From contig CM075187.1 of the NCBI GenBank assembly GCA_037577475.1, forward strand, positions 24,830,810 through 24,894,809: a stretch of DNA of 64,000 nt, written 5' to 3'. The notes below the pieces were generated by a model that saw only the letters and a program-made list of their open reading frames with translations, was not told the origin of the DNA and did not search any database. The translations under genes and the position numbers were made by a program. Source of the DNA: Chaunax sp. Z400 (lineage: Eukaryota; Chordata; Actinopteri; Lophiiformes; Chaunacidae). Positions 43,460-53,082 of the stretch are shown piece after piece. How positions within the stretch are numbered: the stretch's first letter is position 1; each line of letters starts with the position of its first letter.

Positions 43460-44815
43460 ATGAACACACCGTTTTGTGAACAACAGTATCTGTAATTCCA
43501 TCCAAAAAATCTTGGATGTGATGTGGCGTGTTTCCCACCAAAGGTGCTAGTATTGTGGCAAGGTGTTTAGGGATCTCGTAAGTGACTGAGTTGATGCTGC
43601 TGATAATTGGCCGAAGTGGAGTTTCTTCCTTGTGTATCGTAGGTAGTACATATATATACAAGGTGTGGATTCTCCGGTAAAGCCAGTAGTAAGCTGGGTG
43701 GTCAATGGCCTTCTCCTTTTCTAATTGTGAAGCGGCCAGACAACGACCACGGCAAGACAGCTTTCTACATAACAGAATAAACTTCACTCTGGATCAGATA
43801 TGCACCTAATTCGAACTCTGCCTAACAACCATTAACTTCAGATACAACGAGGGCTTCTAGAGACAGAAACATAGCTGTGCCATTGGTTGCCCAGTGTCTC
43901 CTATTGTGGCTAATCTCAACATGGAGGAAGTGGAAAATAGAGCACTGAGTTCCTACAAGGGTACAACACCTAGCCACTGGTTCAGATATGTGGATGACCT
44001 GGGTCAAAATCAAAACCCAAGAAGTGGAAGCTTTCACAAAACACATCAAGGGTTTCACAAGGGAGGATGTCTGGGAGAACAAACTGCCCTCTCTAGACTG
44101 CGCAGTAGAGATTGAGATGGTATAGAAGACTCAACATTAATGTTTACCAAAAACCTACACACACAGACAGATACTAGCTCTTTGACTCTCACCATCCACT
44201 GGAACACAAGCTGGGAGTCATCAGAACCCTACAACAACAGGCTGAGAATGTCCCTACAAAGGGCAGAGGGAAAAGAAAAGGAGCACACACATCTCAAGAA
44301 AGCCCTGAAAACATGTGGCTACTCTAAAGTGGGCCTTTGTCAAGTCAGTATCTGAAAAGGATTTTCTCCAAACAGAAGATCCCAGTGCATTTCAAAACCA
44401 TTAACACCCTTAGACAAAAACAGGTTCATCTGAAGGACAAAACACCCAAACACAAACTCGGCAATGTTGTTTATGCAGTCCAATGCAGCGAGGAGTGCAG
44501 GGACTTGTATGTAGGGGAAACCAAGCAACCACTCCACAAACGCACGGCACAACACAGGAGAGTCAGCTCTTCAGGCCAGGACTCAGCAGTCCGCCTACAT
44601 CTAAAGGACAAGGGACAACACAGGAGAGCCAGCTCTTCAGGCCAGGAGTCCACCTACATCTAAGGGACACTCATTTGAAGACAACAATGTACACATTTTG
44701 GACATAGAGGACAGATGGTTTGAGAGCGGAGTGAAGGAAGCCATCTGTCAAAGTGGAACAACTGGGGGTCAGATATGCAGACAGGGGAAACCCATATATG
44801 CCCCCTTTGGTGGGG
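43460..44815 (+). pseudogene. Penelope-like element with GIY-YIG endonuclease; 5' part inverted
   Basis: Plus strand 43815-44760: GCPVSPIVANLNMEEVENRA, then WFRYVDD (RT catalytic block), HLKKALKTCGYSK, LGNVVYAVQCSEECRDLYVG plus ETKQPLHKRTAQHRR (GIY-YIG endonuclease) and SFEDNNVHILDIEDRWFESG. On the minus strand at 43790-43460 is the upstream RT piece LPTIHKEETPLRPIISSINS and VTYEIPKHLATILAPLVGNT. This RT plus GIY-YIG layout defines Penelope-like elements. Frameshifts and an internal duplication in the endonuclease part (about 44554-44660) show it is dead. Confidence 0.8.
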
Positions 44816-44919
44816 GCATAATAAAAAAAAGAAGAAATATTGTAAATGCCCCTATCCTGCAATTGTAAAGAATCTTTTCTAAAATTCTGGATCCAGATGA
44901 TCTGATGATCTGGATCATC

Positions 44920-45085
44920 ACCAAAATCTGATGGAGGCTGCAGTCCTTGTGCAGCGTCCATGGGTTCGATTCCCACTCACGGCCATATGCTGCATGTCTT
45001 CCCCTCTCTCTCTCCCCCCCCATTTCCTGTCTACATCTTCACTTTTCCTATACAATTAAAGGCAAAAATGCCCAAAAAATAAGTC
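44920..45085 (+). repeat. SINE-like repeat with tRNA-type box
   Basis: TGGGTTCGATTCCCACTCAC resembles a B-box, followed by GCTGCATGTCTTCCCCTCTC, TTTCCTGTCT and an A-rich AATTAAAGGCAAAAATGCCC tail. This sequence style is widespread in fish genomes. Confidence 0.5.
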
Positions 45086-45195
45086 AAAAATATTCATCAC
45101 AATCCGTTGATAACTTTTTGAGTAATCCTACCAACAGATAGACAGACAGAGAGGCCAACACTGGTGAAAAACATAACCTCCTTTGCGGAGGTAAT
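45085..45195 (+). repeat. dispersed repeat fragment
   Basis: AATCCGTTGATAACTTTTTG, CAACAGATAGACAGACAGAG, AAAACATAACCTCC and GCGGAGGTAA follow a pattern common in fish intergenic repeats; family unknown to me. Confidence 0.4.
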
Positions 45196-45599
45196 ACTAC
45201 TTATCAGTTCATTAGATTTATGTGTTAGCATTGATAACATTAAACTATCATACCAGTATGTGGTTGCTTTTGACATTTGCTGCCATGAGACCATTACAGT
45301 TGTGTTATCATCATGATTAATCACAAGTTTGAAATACTAATATTTACTTGTATTTTTGAGGGAGTTAAAACAAATGCATTTATGGTGTTGGAATAAAGAA
45401 ACCCTTTGATTTCTTTCTTCTTCTTTTTTTTGCTTTATAGCATCTCAGCTTGGTTTAGATGATTTCTTAATTAGCACTAGAATTTGTGAGTAAAATAGTT
45501 GCAGGGAGTGCTTGGTATTGTCCACAATGCAGAATGAAATGAAATGAAATGCAGAATTATATAGTTGACAACCACATAAAGAAGCTGCTTCAAAGTGAA

Positions 45600-46900
45600 T
45601 GTTAACAGTTGTCTGTGGGCAGTGCCTCATCGTCAGACTCTGACCCCATCAGGAGGAGGGCCATCCTCTTCTTTGTTGGCTCTGGTTACATTTCCTTTCT
45701 GGAGGGCTGTGAAGCAGGGTTGCTGTCCTTCAGCATCTCACTCTGCTTTTGCACACCTCTTCCTTCTGTTCTCTGGGCAGGCACCTGAGGTCCTTGAATC
45801 TGGGATCTAGAGCTCTTTCTACCTTAAGGCACGACAGGTTTGTGTTCTCCTTTTGTCTGTTGAGATCCTCTTTGACTGCACACTTGAAGCGCACTGTACA
45901 TAGACAGGGTCAACATCTGAGACCTCCATCATATGCAAGAGGTGGCAGACAGCAGGCAGCACGACAGAGCAGGACACATTTGCCATCACCCAGGAGCTCT
46001 GTGACATACCTAGAAACACACAAGACCAGCAAAATTACATGCATAGCATCCATATAGGGGACAAGTGATTATTGCATTGATTTTATAGAGGATAGGGATA
46101 TCACCATACCTGCAAGTGTTTCTAACTTTGACAGCCCGTCATATTCAGCAGAGCTTAGTATGGCTAAATTGTGCTTCTGCTGTCCCAGCGTTGCCTTCAG
46201 TGGGTTGAGGGTTGAATTCCAACATGTGTTCCTGGAGGAGTGATTCCTCTTCTTGACCATGAGAGACTTGCTGAACTTTCAGCTCTGGTGTGTTTGCAGG
46301 GCTGTGTTTCTGTCATTACCCTCTGTATGATGTGAGCTGCATGGGGCATCTGCTTTAATGGTGGATTTTTTGCTGCTGCAATCATATTGCGAGCCCTATC
46401 TGTTATTATAGTGAGCTAGTGTTACAGTATCTACCACTCATTTGCCATTTCAAGAAACTGCCTAGCGCATGCATGATTTCTTATTAATGTCCAGTGAGTG
46501 TCCCCCAGTCAGTGCAATACAGCTCATTCTAAGAGCTCTGCTTTCTTTTCCTTCTCACTGCTGTACAATTCATGAATTTTGAATTGGCTGCTGTGACGGG
46601 TCACCTGAGGTGATCTGGATGATGCCTTGAAGCCTCTGGTCTTCAACAGTGTTGACAGGCCTGCAATCCATTTGACGATTGCATTGGTTAGCTTAGTTGT
46701 TATCGCTCTGCTCACACGCTTGCCCCGGCTGCATGCTGTTAGTGTAATTTGACGTACAACACTTGGTCCTGTGTCTGTGTCTGTATCAAATGCTAACATC
46801 AACAAAGATGTTTTGCCTAAAGATAATACTTCAGGCTCGTTGTGATTCAGTTGAAAGACAGCTCATCGCTGCAATATGTGCACACAACTTTGTTTTTATC
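45600..46900 (-). pseudogene. hAT-family transposase pseudogene (ZBED-like)
   Basis: Minus-strand blocks in order: TKLTNAIVKWIA with downstream FKIHELYSSEKEKKAELLE (about 46720-46525); NTCWNSTLNPLKATLGQQKH and LAILSSAEYDGLSKLETLAG (about 46235-46110); YVTELLGDGKC (about 46010-45975); VERALDPRFKDLRCLPREQK (about 45830-45770). The RWNST-like and LDPRFK blocks mark the hAT catalytic/dimer region. Several stops and frame changes show decay. No intact BED finger was found upstream. Confidence 0.65.
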
Positions 46901-47914
46901 TAAACTTCCATCTGGAGTCTAACTAAAAAATACATTTGTCTTTCAACACACCAGGGGATGTCTCCTCAGTCATTGGGTTATCTGCGTTTGCCGCAGGATT
47001 CAGTAATACGCCCAGGTGAAAATCCGCCCTGTAATTACAGGAGGAAATTGGGGTCAAATTTAGCAATTTGAATAATTTGCATTCAACAAAAATTAATGCA
47101 TCAAGTCTTGCAGATTAATCGTGAGCATTAGTGTTGACAGCCCTGGTTAAAAGACTAGTTTGCCAACAGTGAATATAGTACTGATGTGATTTAAAGAGTC
47201 TCTTGTGGGCAAATAGCTTTAGGGAATTTATTACTAAAGTAGCCACAAACTGCTGACTGCAGTTAACTGCTATCGAGTTAGCTCTGATAGCCATGCAGCT
47301 AGTGGGGTAAAACCACATCAGTACTGTATTCCCTGTTTTCAAACTGGTCTCTGTGTATATACAATATATATGATCAGTGTGTATATATAAACATTGTATA
47401 TATACGATGTTTATATATTTTGTAATATAGTCATCAACAGTGTTTGTTGAGACCTTACCAACCAAGTATGAGTCAGCTGTGGTCACATATTGTACTGTAT
47501 GTTGTATAGAGTTCTTAAACACAACAGGGTTAAGATTAGAGTAATGGATAATACAAGAAGGTATGGTTAGATTCTACACCTATGTGTATTTTCACCTCCA
47601 TGGATGGTATATAGCTCCTTCCTTTACAATAGAATAAAAGGATAAAATCTGTTATAATAGGATTAACATTTCATGAAATGATGTAATCCTATAAAGACAT
47701 ATTTTTAAACGTCATGGCAAAATTATGATGGTTTCAAATTGGCTGCTAAGTAAATGTCAAAGTAATTCCTGCAGCCATCTGAGTTAGGTAAAACTAATAT
47801 TCTTTAAAAGCCTTTGGAGTCTCTATTTTTAGTATGTCTTATGAAATGTGGATGTCTGAATGCCATGTCACAAACATCGTCTCTGGGGCATAGCTGAAAA
47901 AATAATCAAGTACT

Positions 47915-48250
47915 AAAGTGGTGCCTTTGCTTTTTTGTTATGTTTATTTTTTCATTTCCATGGTTACTACTTGAACTTGGGATCATTCTGTTAGTGGGAT
48001 CTGGTTTCTGGGTCATAACTCAAAACCTGTTAAATATTTTTTACAACAGACTTTATGTATACCATGTACTGGAGAGGTGCCTTTGGATTTCATTTATTTT
48101 ATTTTATTATTTTAAAATTGAACTTTCTCTTGGCTATGCAACTAACAAGAATTGAAATTAAAAGGCACAACTTAAATAGCTTCTTTCTAACCGTCTTTCT
48201 TCAATGAAATGCACCCATGGCGGGGGATCCTGAGCATTTCATGCTTTTTT
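47915..48250 (+). repeat. dispersed repeat, copy 3 of 3
   Basis: TTTTCATTTCCATGGTTACT, ATGCAACTAACAAGAATTG, TTCTTCAATGAAATGCACCC and GGGGGATCCTGAGCATTTCA match the copies at 37260-38215 and 42360-42640. Confidence 0.65.
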
Positions 48251-49600
48251 TGCTATGTTTTTTTCTTGAAGAGCTCTCTAAATGACATGTTAATTCAGTT
48301 GATGAGCTAAGTGAATGCAAATTCAGTCCTTTCGAACACAAGACAGGCAGCCTTCACATGTAAGTCTAAAGACCGACCATTTGATCAAAAAGCAATCAGA
48401 CGCTTGTTTTTTTTTCCTGAAATTAAATGGCAGCTATATGTAATTGCAACAGGCAATCAACCTTCAAATTGTCTTTGTTGTTAGCACACATCTGAGACAT
48501 TCAAAACGTCCTCATAACGGCTGTTTATCTGACTGGGTAAGATGAAGATGTTTAGCTGAAGGAGAGATATGTTTTAAGTTCCCACACTTGGCCATGATGC
48601 CTTTTACAGAATAGACGTGATGTGCTGTTCATGTTTAACCTGACGGTGGCTGTCACAGAAGCTGTTGATCTAGATGATAAAGCCTTGGATGAGTAAATCT
48701 TGTCTGTTGAAGCAGTTTACTGCTCTGTAATATTTAATTAAACATGTAATTATTTTTGTTGCCCTTGCATTTTGAAGAATACCCAAAGCTGAATTAGTCT
48801 GATTACAATATTGGTATGATTCTTGCTGCTTTGGTTGCTTGTTAGTGTCCTTAGATTTGAAGTTTGTGTAGTGAATGGCCATTTGATTTTGAGTTTAAGT
48901 TTAAGGACAAATCACTGCACTGCCTCGTGTGAAAAGTGGAAGCTTTAACACAAGACATGCTCTCATGTTGATAAACATGAAGATAAATAAGTTTCAGGGT
49001 CTAAAGCAGCACTAAATACATTTTTAGTGCTGCTTTACACTAATTTCTTATTCCATGAAATCTCAGACAGAAAATAAACTGTACCAGTTCTGCCGTCATC
49101 CCCCTTGTTCTTAATTCAACAGATATCTCAACCCTTCTGAGAGCTGTGTAGAGCAGATGGTTTGGACCAGTATTGGAAACCTGCCAGGTTGGTTTTTTAA
49201 AGATATTAATTATTATTATTATATTATTATTATAAGACATTTTCACTTAAAATGTTCTGATTATTGAAAGCATACCAAAGGTTGGGGAGAGTGTGTAAAT
49301 GATTCTCTAAACACATACTAACAGGGGTAATAATAACATAAACATATTTTAATATTATATTTTAATGCATACAATTCCCACCATTGATTATTTGGTCATG
49401 TAATCGTACAAACCCAAGTATGAACATTATGAATTTAAGAATTCCAGAAACAGTGACATATGTCATACTATTAGTAGCACCTGTGGTTCTGCTACTATGG
49501 CAAGTCAAAATGGATCCTTGCAGTGGGGTTTTCCAACCAGAGTAAATGATACTGTGTTAATTTACCTATTCATTTATGTGATCTGTTTGTTTCCCCGTTA
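48250..49600. other. region between figla exon 4 and candidate end exon, middle part
   Basis: No gene or family-assignable repeat seen; a short (TTA)n run at about 49204-49232. Confidence 0.4.
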
Positions 49601-49765
49601 CATATCCCGAAAGGGCCATCACGATACCGTAGTGGGACTGTTGTGTCCCGCCAGGAAGGTTGTGGGTTCAAATCCACCTGAAGACCTGCAACTTTTCTGT
49701 GTGGAGTTTGCATGTTCTCCCCGTGTTTGTTTGGGTACTCCGGCTCGGCCCAAGGAATTTATTGA
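49600..49765. mobile_element. LINE/SINE-derived fish repeat fragment
   Basis: GGTTGTGGGTTCAAATCCAC, then TTTCTGTGTGGAGTTTGCAT and GTTCTCCCCGTG, the reverse-orientation relative of the repeat at 35635-36000. Confidence 0.6.
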
Positions 49766-49974
49766 TTAAATTTTAAAGTGGACGGGGGTTATGGACACTT
49801 TCACTTTCAACTTTCAACATTGTGAGATTTTTCAATATCATAAAAAATTATAATAGGCCACTGAAAATAAAAATTACCCAGGCATCAACACAGGCGAAGG
49901 CAGAGGAATGTGCTCTTAGAGTGCTTTCTAGTTAGTGTTTGGTGTTAAACCCTGCTACAGTCACCCCACTATAC

Positions 49975-50301
49975 CAGGGATCCCCAAAAGTTTCACCCCC
50001 CGACCCCCAAAATATCGGCGCCAGAGACTCGCGACCCCCACTATCCATGGAGGTGGTTGAAGCATAGAAACATTTAGTACACACGCACTAATAGGCTTAT
50101 CCAAAAACACAACATATATTTTTATTTGCATGGTTTTATTTTAAATTTAATGAATATTTATCTTTTGTAAGAATTATGGCTAACATAGACTATTTCTAGT
50201 CATTTTTAAATTTTATTTGTTTCTGGACATCATCTCCCGACCCCATCGTTGGTGTCTCCCGACCCCCTGGGGCGTTGCAACCCCCACTTTGGGAACCCCT
50301 G
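49975..50301. mobile_element. 327-bp hAT-type MITE with target duplication
   Basis: Termini CAGGGATCCCCAAAAG and CTTTGGGAACCCCTG are inverted. 8-bp flanks CACTATAC (49967-49974) and CTCTATAC (50302-50309) match at 7 of 8 bases, the duplication size of hAT elements. Subterminal GACCCC repeats are also typical. No coding capacity. Confidence 0.75.
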
Positions 50302-50772
50302 CTCTATACCATCCCTATACTGACACTGTACTTGCAGGCCCAGTACTGTACACTGAAAGATGATTTCAGTTGTCAAGCCTCTCTGACATCTGCTTGAGAT
50401 CAAATTTATTGTTACCGGTAATTACTTAGAGGTCACCTGACTTTTGCATACAGAGGTAATCAGCCCTCTTTGACTGTTTTTGTAATAACACTGGAGCACA
50501 GTAGAAAATACCTTGTTAGTGTGCTTTTACACCAGATTTGAAATGCATTGTTACAGTGCCCTCTTCTGGTTGATAGTTTCATGTCTGTTGTACCCATCAT
50601 CACTAAAATAAGATCTAGTGTACTGTAATACACTGACCAGAACTTAGATGGATGTCAGCATGTACTAAAAACGCCTACATCAGTGAGGTACGGTGTTCAT
50701 AGGAGGTAAAACTAACAAACAGAACAAGTCACTGACTTATTTCATTTTAAGTAATTCTTGTTTTATTTCTAG

Positions 50773-50841
50773 GGGCCAGTTGCTTTGAAGACCAGATTTC
50801 CCCCAAAGAAAATGCTATTTTATTTGTCTTATTTAATTTAA
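50773..50841 (+). CDS. figla: candidate figla terminal exon
   Basis: After a strong pyrimidine-rich acceptor (TTGTTTTATTTCTAG) the phase-0 frame reads GPVALKTRFPPKKMLFYLSY and two more residues to TAA. A poly(A) signal AATAAA follows at 50924-50929. Joined to exon 4 this gives a 213-residue protein, close to known FIGLA lengths. The intron would be 7.8 kb and filled with transposons. I do not recognise the peptide itself. Confidence 0.4.
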   Translation, partial: GPVALKTRFPPKKMLFYLSYLI

Positions 50842-50923
50842 CTTTTGAAATTGAATTTTTGTTTGAGTGAATATGAACATGTTTTTATTTTCATTTTACA
50901 AACTGTATCCTTGGCAGCCCTTA

Positions 50924-50929
50924 AATAAA
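50924..50929 (+). terminator. figla: poly(A) signal AATAAA
   Basis: A canonical hexamer 83 bp after the candidate figla stop at 50839-50841, in CCCTTAAATAAAATGTACAA. Confidence 0.4.
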
Positions 50930-52200
50930 ATGTACAAGACAGCTTCCATTTTTTAAATTTCTTTTTGAAAAGACTTTTTGTTTTGTGTCAAAGTCCAATA
51001 GATACATTCTCATTCAGCTTAAACACTTTGTACTAAAATGTAAGTTGATAAATATTAAATGGATATTATCAGCTTTCATGAATTGTCCTTTGAACAAGGT
51101 AATTTGCACTTAGAGAAATGGCATTTTCTTTGTCCTCTCTTGGTCTCATAATATTCATTTGTTCATATAATCAAATGGTATGTTTGCCAAGTTGTCTCAT
51201 GTTAAAAGCTTTAATTTTCTTAACAGGTTCGTGTCTGTCTCTCACCTTATCAGGTAGAATAGAATGTGGCAGAATGAACATGTGCCAAGGCTGATGTGTC
51301 TCATCCAACCTGCCCATCTTACCGGTGAAGATCACAGTTCATTCATTAGTCTGAAGAGTTTGTCACTGATGAAGAACCCAGAGGAAGACCTTAGACAAAT
51401 GGTCCTAAGGTGAAGATTGGATATATTAGAGGTGATCAGGGGAACATATTTAATGTCGTCTGAAACTAAACTCTCATTCAATGTTTTGTGAAGATGACCA
51501 AGTCTACAGATCTTTTAGGTGTCTAAACTGGGTGGTGTGGTTAGTTGGAGATGGGTTTGTTTGTTTTGTTTTGTTTTCAATTTTTTTATTTATAAACAGT
51601 CTCAAAAAGAGAGTGGTGTCGCTGTTACTTTTGAATACTTACTATATGACTTCTTTATATTCTCCAGCAATTGTTATATTTGTATATTCACTAATGATCT
51701 GTACACACTGGACTCCATGCTTACTAAAACATTTAAACAATTCAAAATGGTCAGGAGCTGATCACCATTATTGAATAAGACACAAACACACTCCATATTG
51801 AACAAAAGAAAAACATGGTTAGAAAATGTATAAAGTTTCAATGACACATTCCCCCCCCCCCCCTCACACATTGTGTCCAGAATGACACCCAAGCAAACAG
51901 GAGAATGCTGTAAAGAAATTTTGATGTGAGGTTTCTAAACAATACACATATATTAAGGAAATTCTGGAGCAGATTATTTAAATTAATTTAAGTTTCTGGT
52001 TTCAGGTTCCTCAGAGTCAGCCTTATGTATTGTCTGCAGAAATAAGAGTTAAGTTAAGAGTTACCTCTGATTTATATTCAAGAACAGTAACCTATTTGTA
52101 AAAATGTGTCTCCCACACAAACAGTGGTGGAGAGAGGTGTCATGATTCAGATGTGACAAACCAGGTCGACTTCTACACTGTACATGCTCTTCTCCATAAC
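50930..52200. other. figla-add2 intergenic region
   Basis: No supported gene. It holds a poly-C run at about 51850-51863 and is otherwise AT-rich. Confidence 0.5.
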
Positions 52201-52201
52201 A

Positions 52202-52215
52202 CCAGCAGGTGGCGC
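52202..52215 (+). promoter_or_regulatory. perfect CTCF core motif
   Basis: CCAGCAGGTGGCGC fits the CTCF core CCASYAGRKGGCRS at all 14 positions. It lies about 50 bp upstream of the add2 TATA box. Binding is inferred. Confidence 0.5.
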
Positions 52216-52263
52216 CTGTTTGATGCCATATATGCAGTCTGTCTTGAAACGGGCCCAGCCAAC

Positions 52264-52271
52264 TATAAATA
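52264..52271 (+). promoter_or_regulatory. add2: add2 TATA box
   Basis: TATAAATA in CCAACTATAAATAACG. A start about 30 bp downstream (near 52295-52300) would give a first exon ending at the donor CTGAG/gtgagt (52602). No other promoter signal upstream of add2 is as good. Confidence 0.45.
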
Positions 52272-52294
52272 ACGTTTAGTAGAGAGCATTAGAA

Positions 52295-52602
52295 ATTCAC
52301 CGGGGCGGTATCTGCGCTTTACAAAGTGCATTGTTCGGACTGATTCCCTCTGTAGCTGCACGAGTGGGATCACTGGTGTCAGACTGCAGGCGTGGCAGTG
52401 GGCTGGTCCCGTGGCACTGAGCGATGAAAAACATCAGGGTCCATTGAATTGGTATCTGCTGAGGCCCTGAAATACTATCACAAAAGAACCGTGGCGTCAC
52501 GAGCCAGCATAGACAGATTTATAGTGATTGGACACATCTGATCTTTCTGGGGGCCGTGGGTGTGCACCCACTCAGAGGACATGGTCCTGAGGATGCGCTG
52601 AG
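52295..52602 (+). other. add2: candidate add2 untranslated exon 1
   Basis: Lies between the TATA box and a consensus donor (CGCTGAG/gtgagt at 52602/52603). A second consensus donor at 53082/53083 (CCAGAG/gtgagt) could mark an alternative first exon. Neither is proven. Confidence 0.35.
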
Positions 52603-53082
52603 GTGAGTTCACTGCTCGCTAGTGTTTGTGTTTAGATGATGGTGAAATGGCAGGGCGTATCACAGGATCCTCCCAGGCGGGTGCATGTTTGTGTGAGCGC
52701 ATTTCGCTGATCCCGCACTGTGTTCTCGGTCCCTCATAGCTGGATAGACTATGTTCTTAAAATGAGTCATCGTCGACGCACAGTACTGTCTCCATATTGC
52801 CCGTGTTTTTATTTTTATTGCCCCCCAGAGAAGGCTCGTGCAGAGCGCTCTGACGCGTGTTCCCAGTACAGACTGGTGGTCTGTGATGGCCATGTCTTCA
52901 CAGGGCTTCACGCAGGCTATAGTGTCGCTTATTAGGGTTTAGCTGTTTGTCGTTTTTTGAGTTGTAAAACCGACCTGTGATCCAGACGGTGTCGGGATAA
53001 TGTGCAGGATCTGATTGAATATTTTGGTGATTTGGTATTTAAGGTTTTTTTTAATGCGCGTTTTGCTCATATTCATCCAGAG

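Noticed and set aside
44930..44970. tRNA gene suggested by GGTTCGATTCC
   Set aside because: No acceptor-stem pairing or full cloverleaf; it is the B-box-like part of a SINE-like repeat.
47115..47522. 135-codon minus-strand ORF
   Set aside because: AT-rich with no motif, codon bias or splice context.
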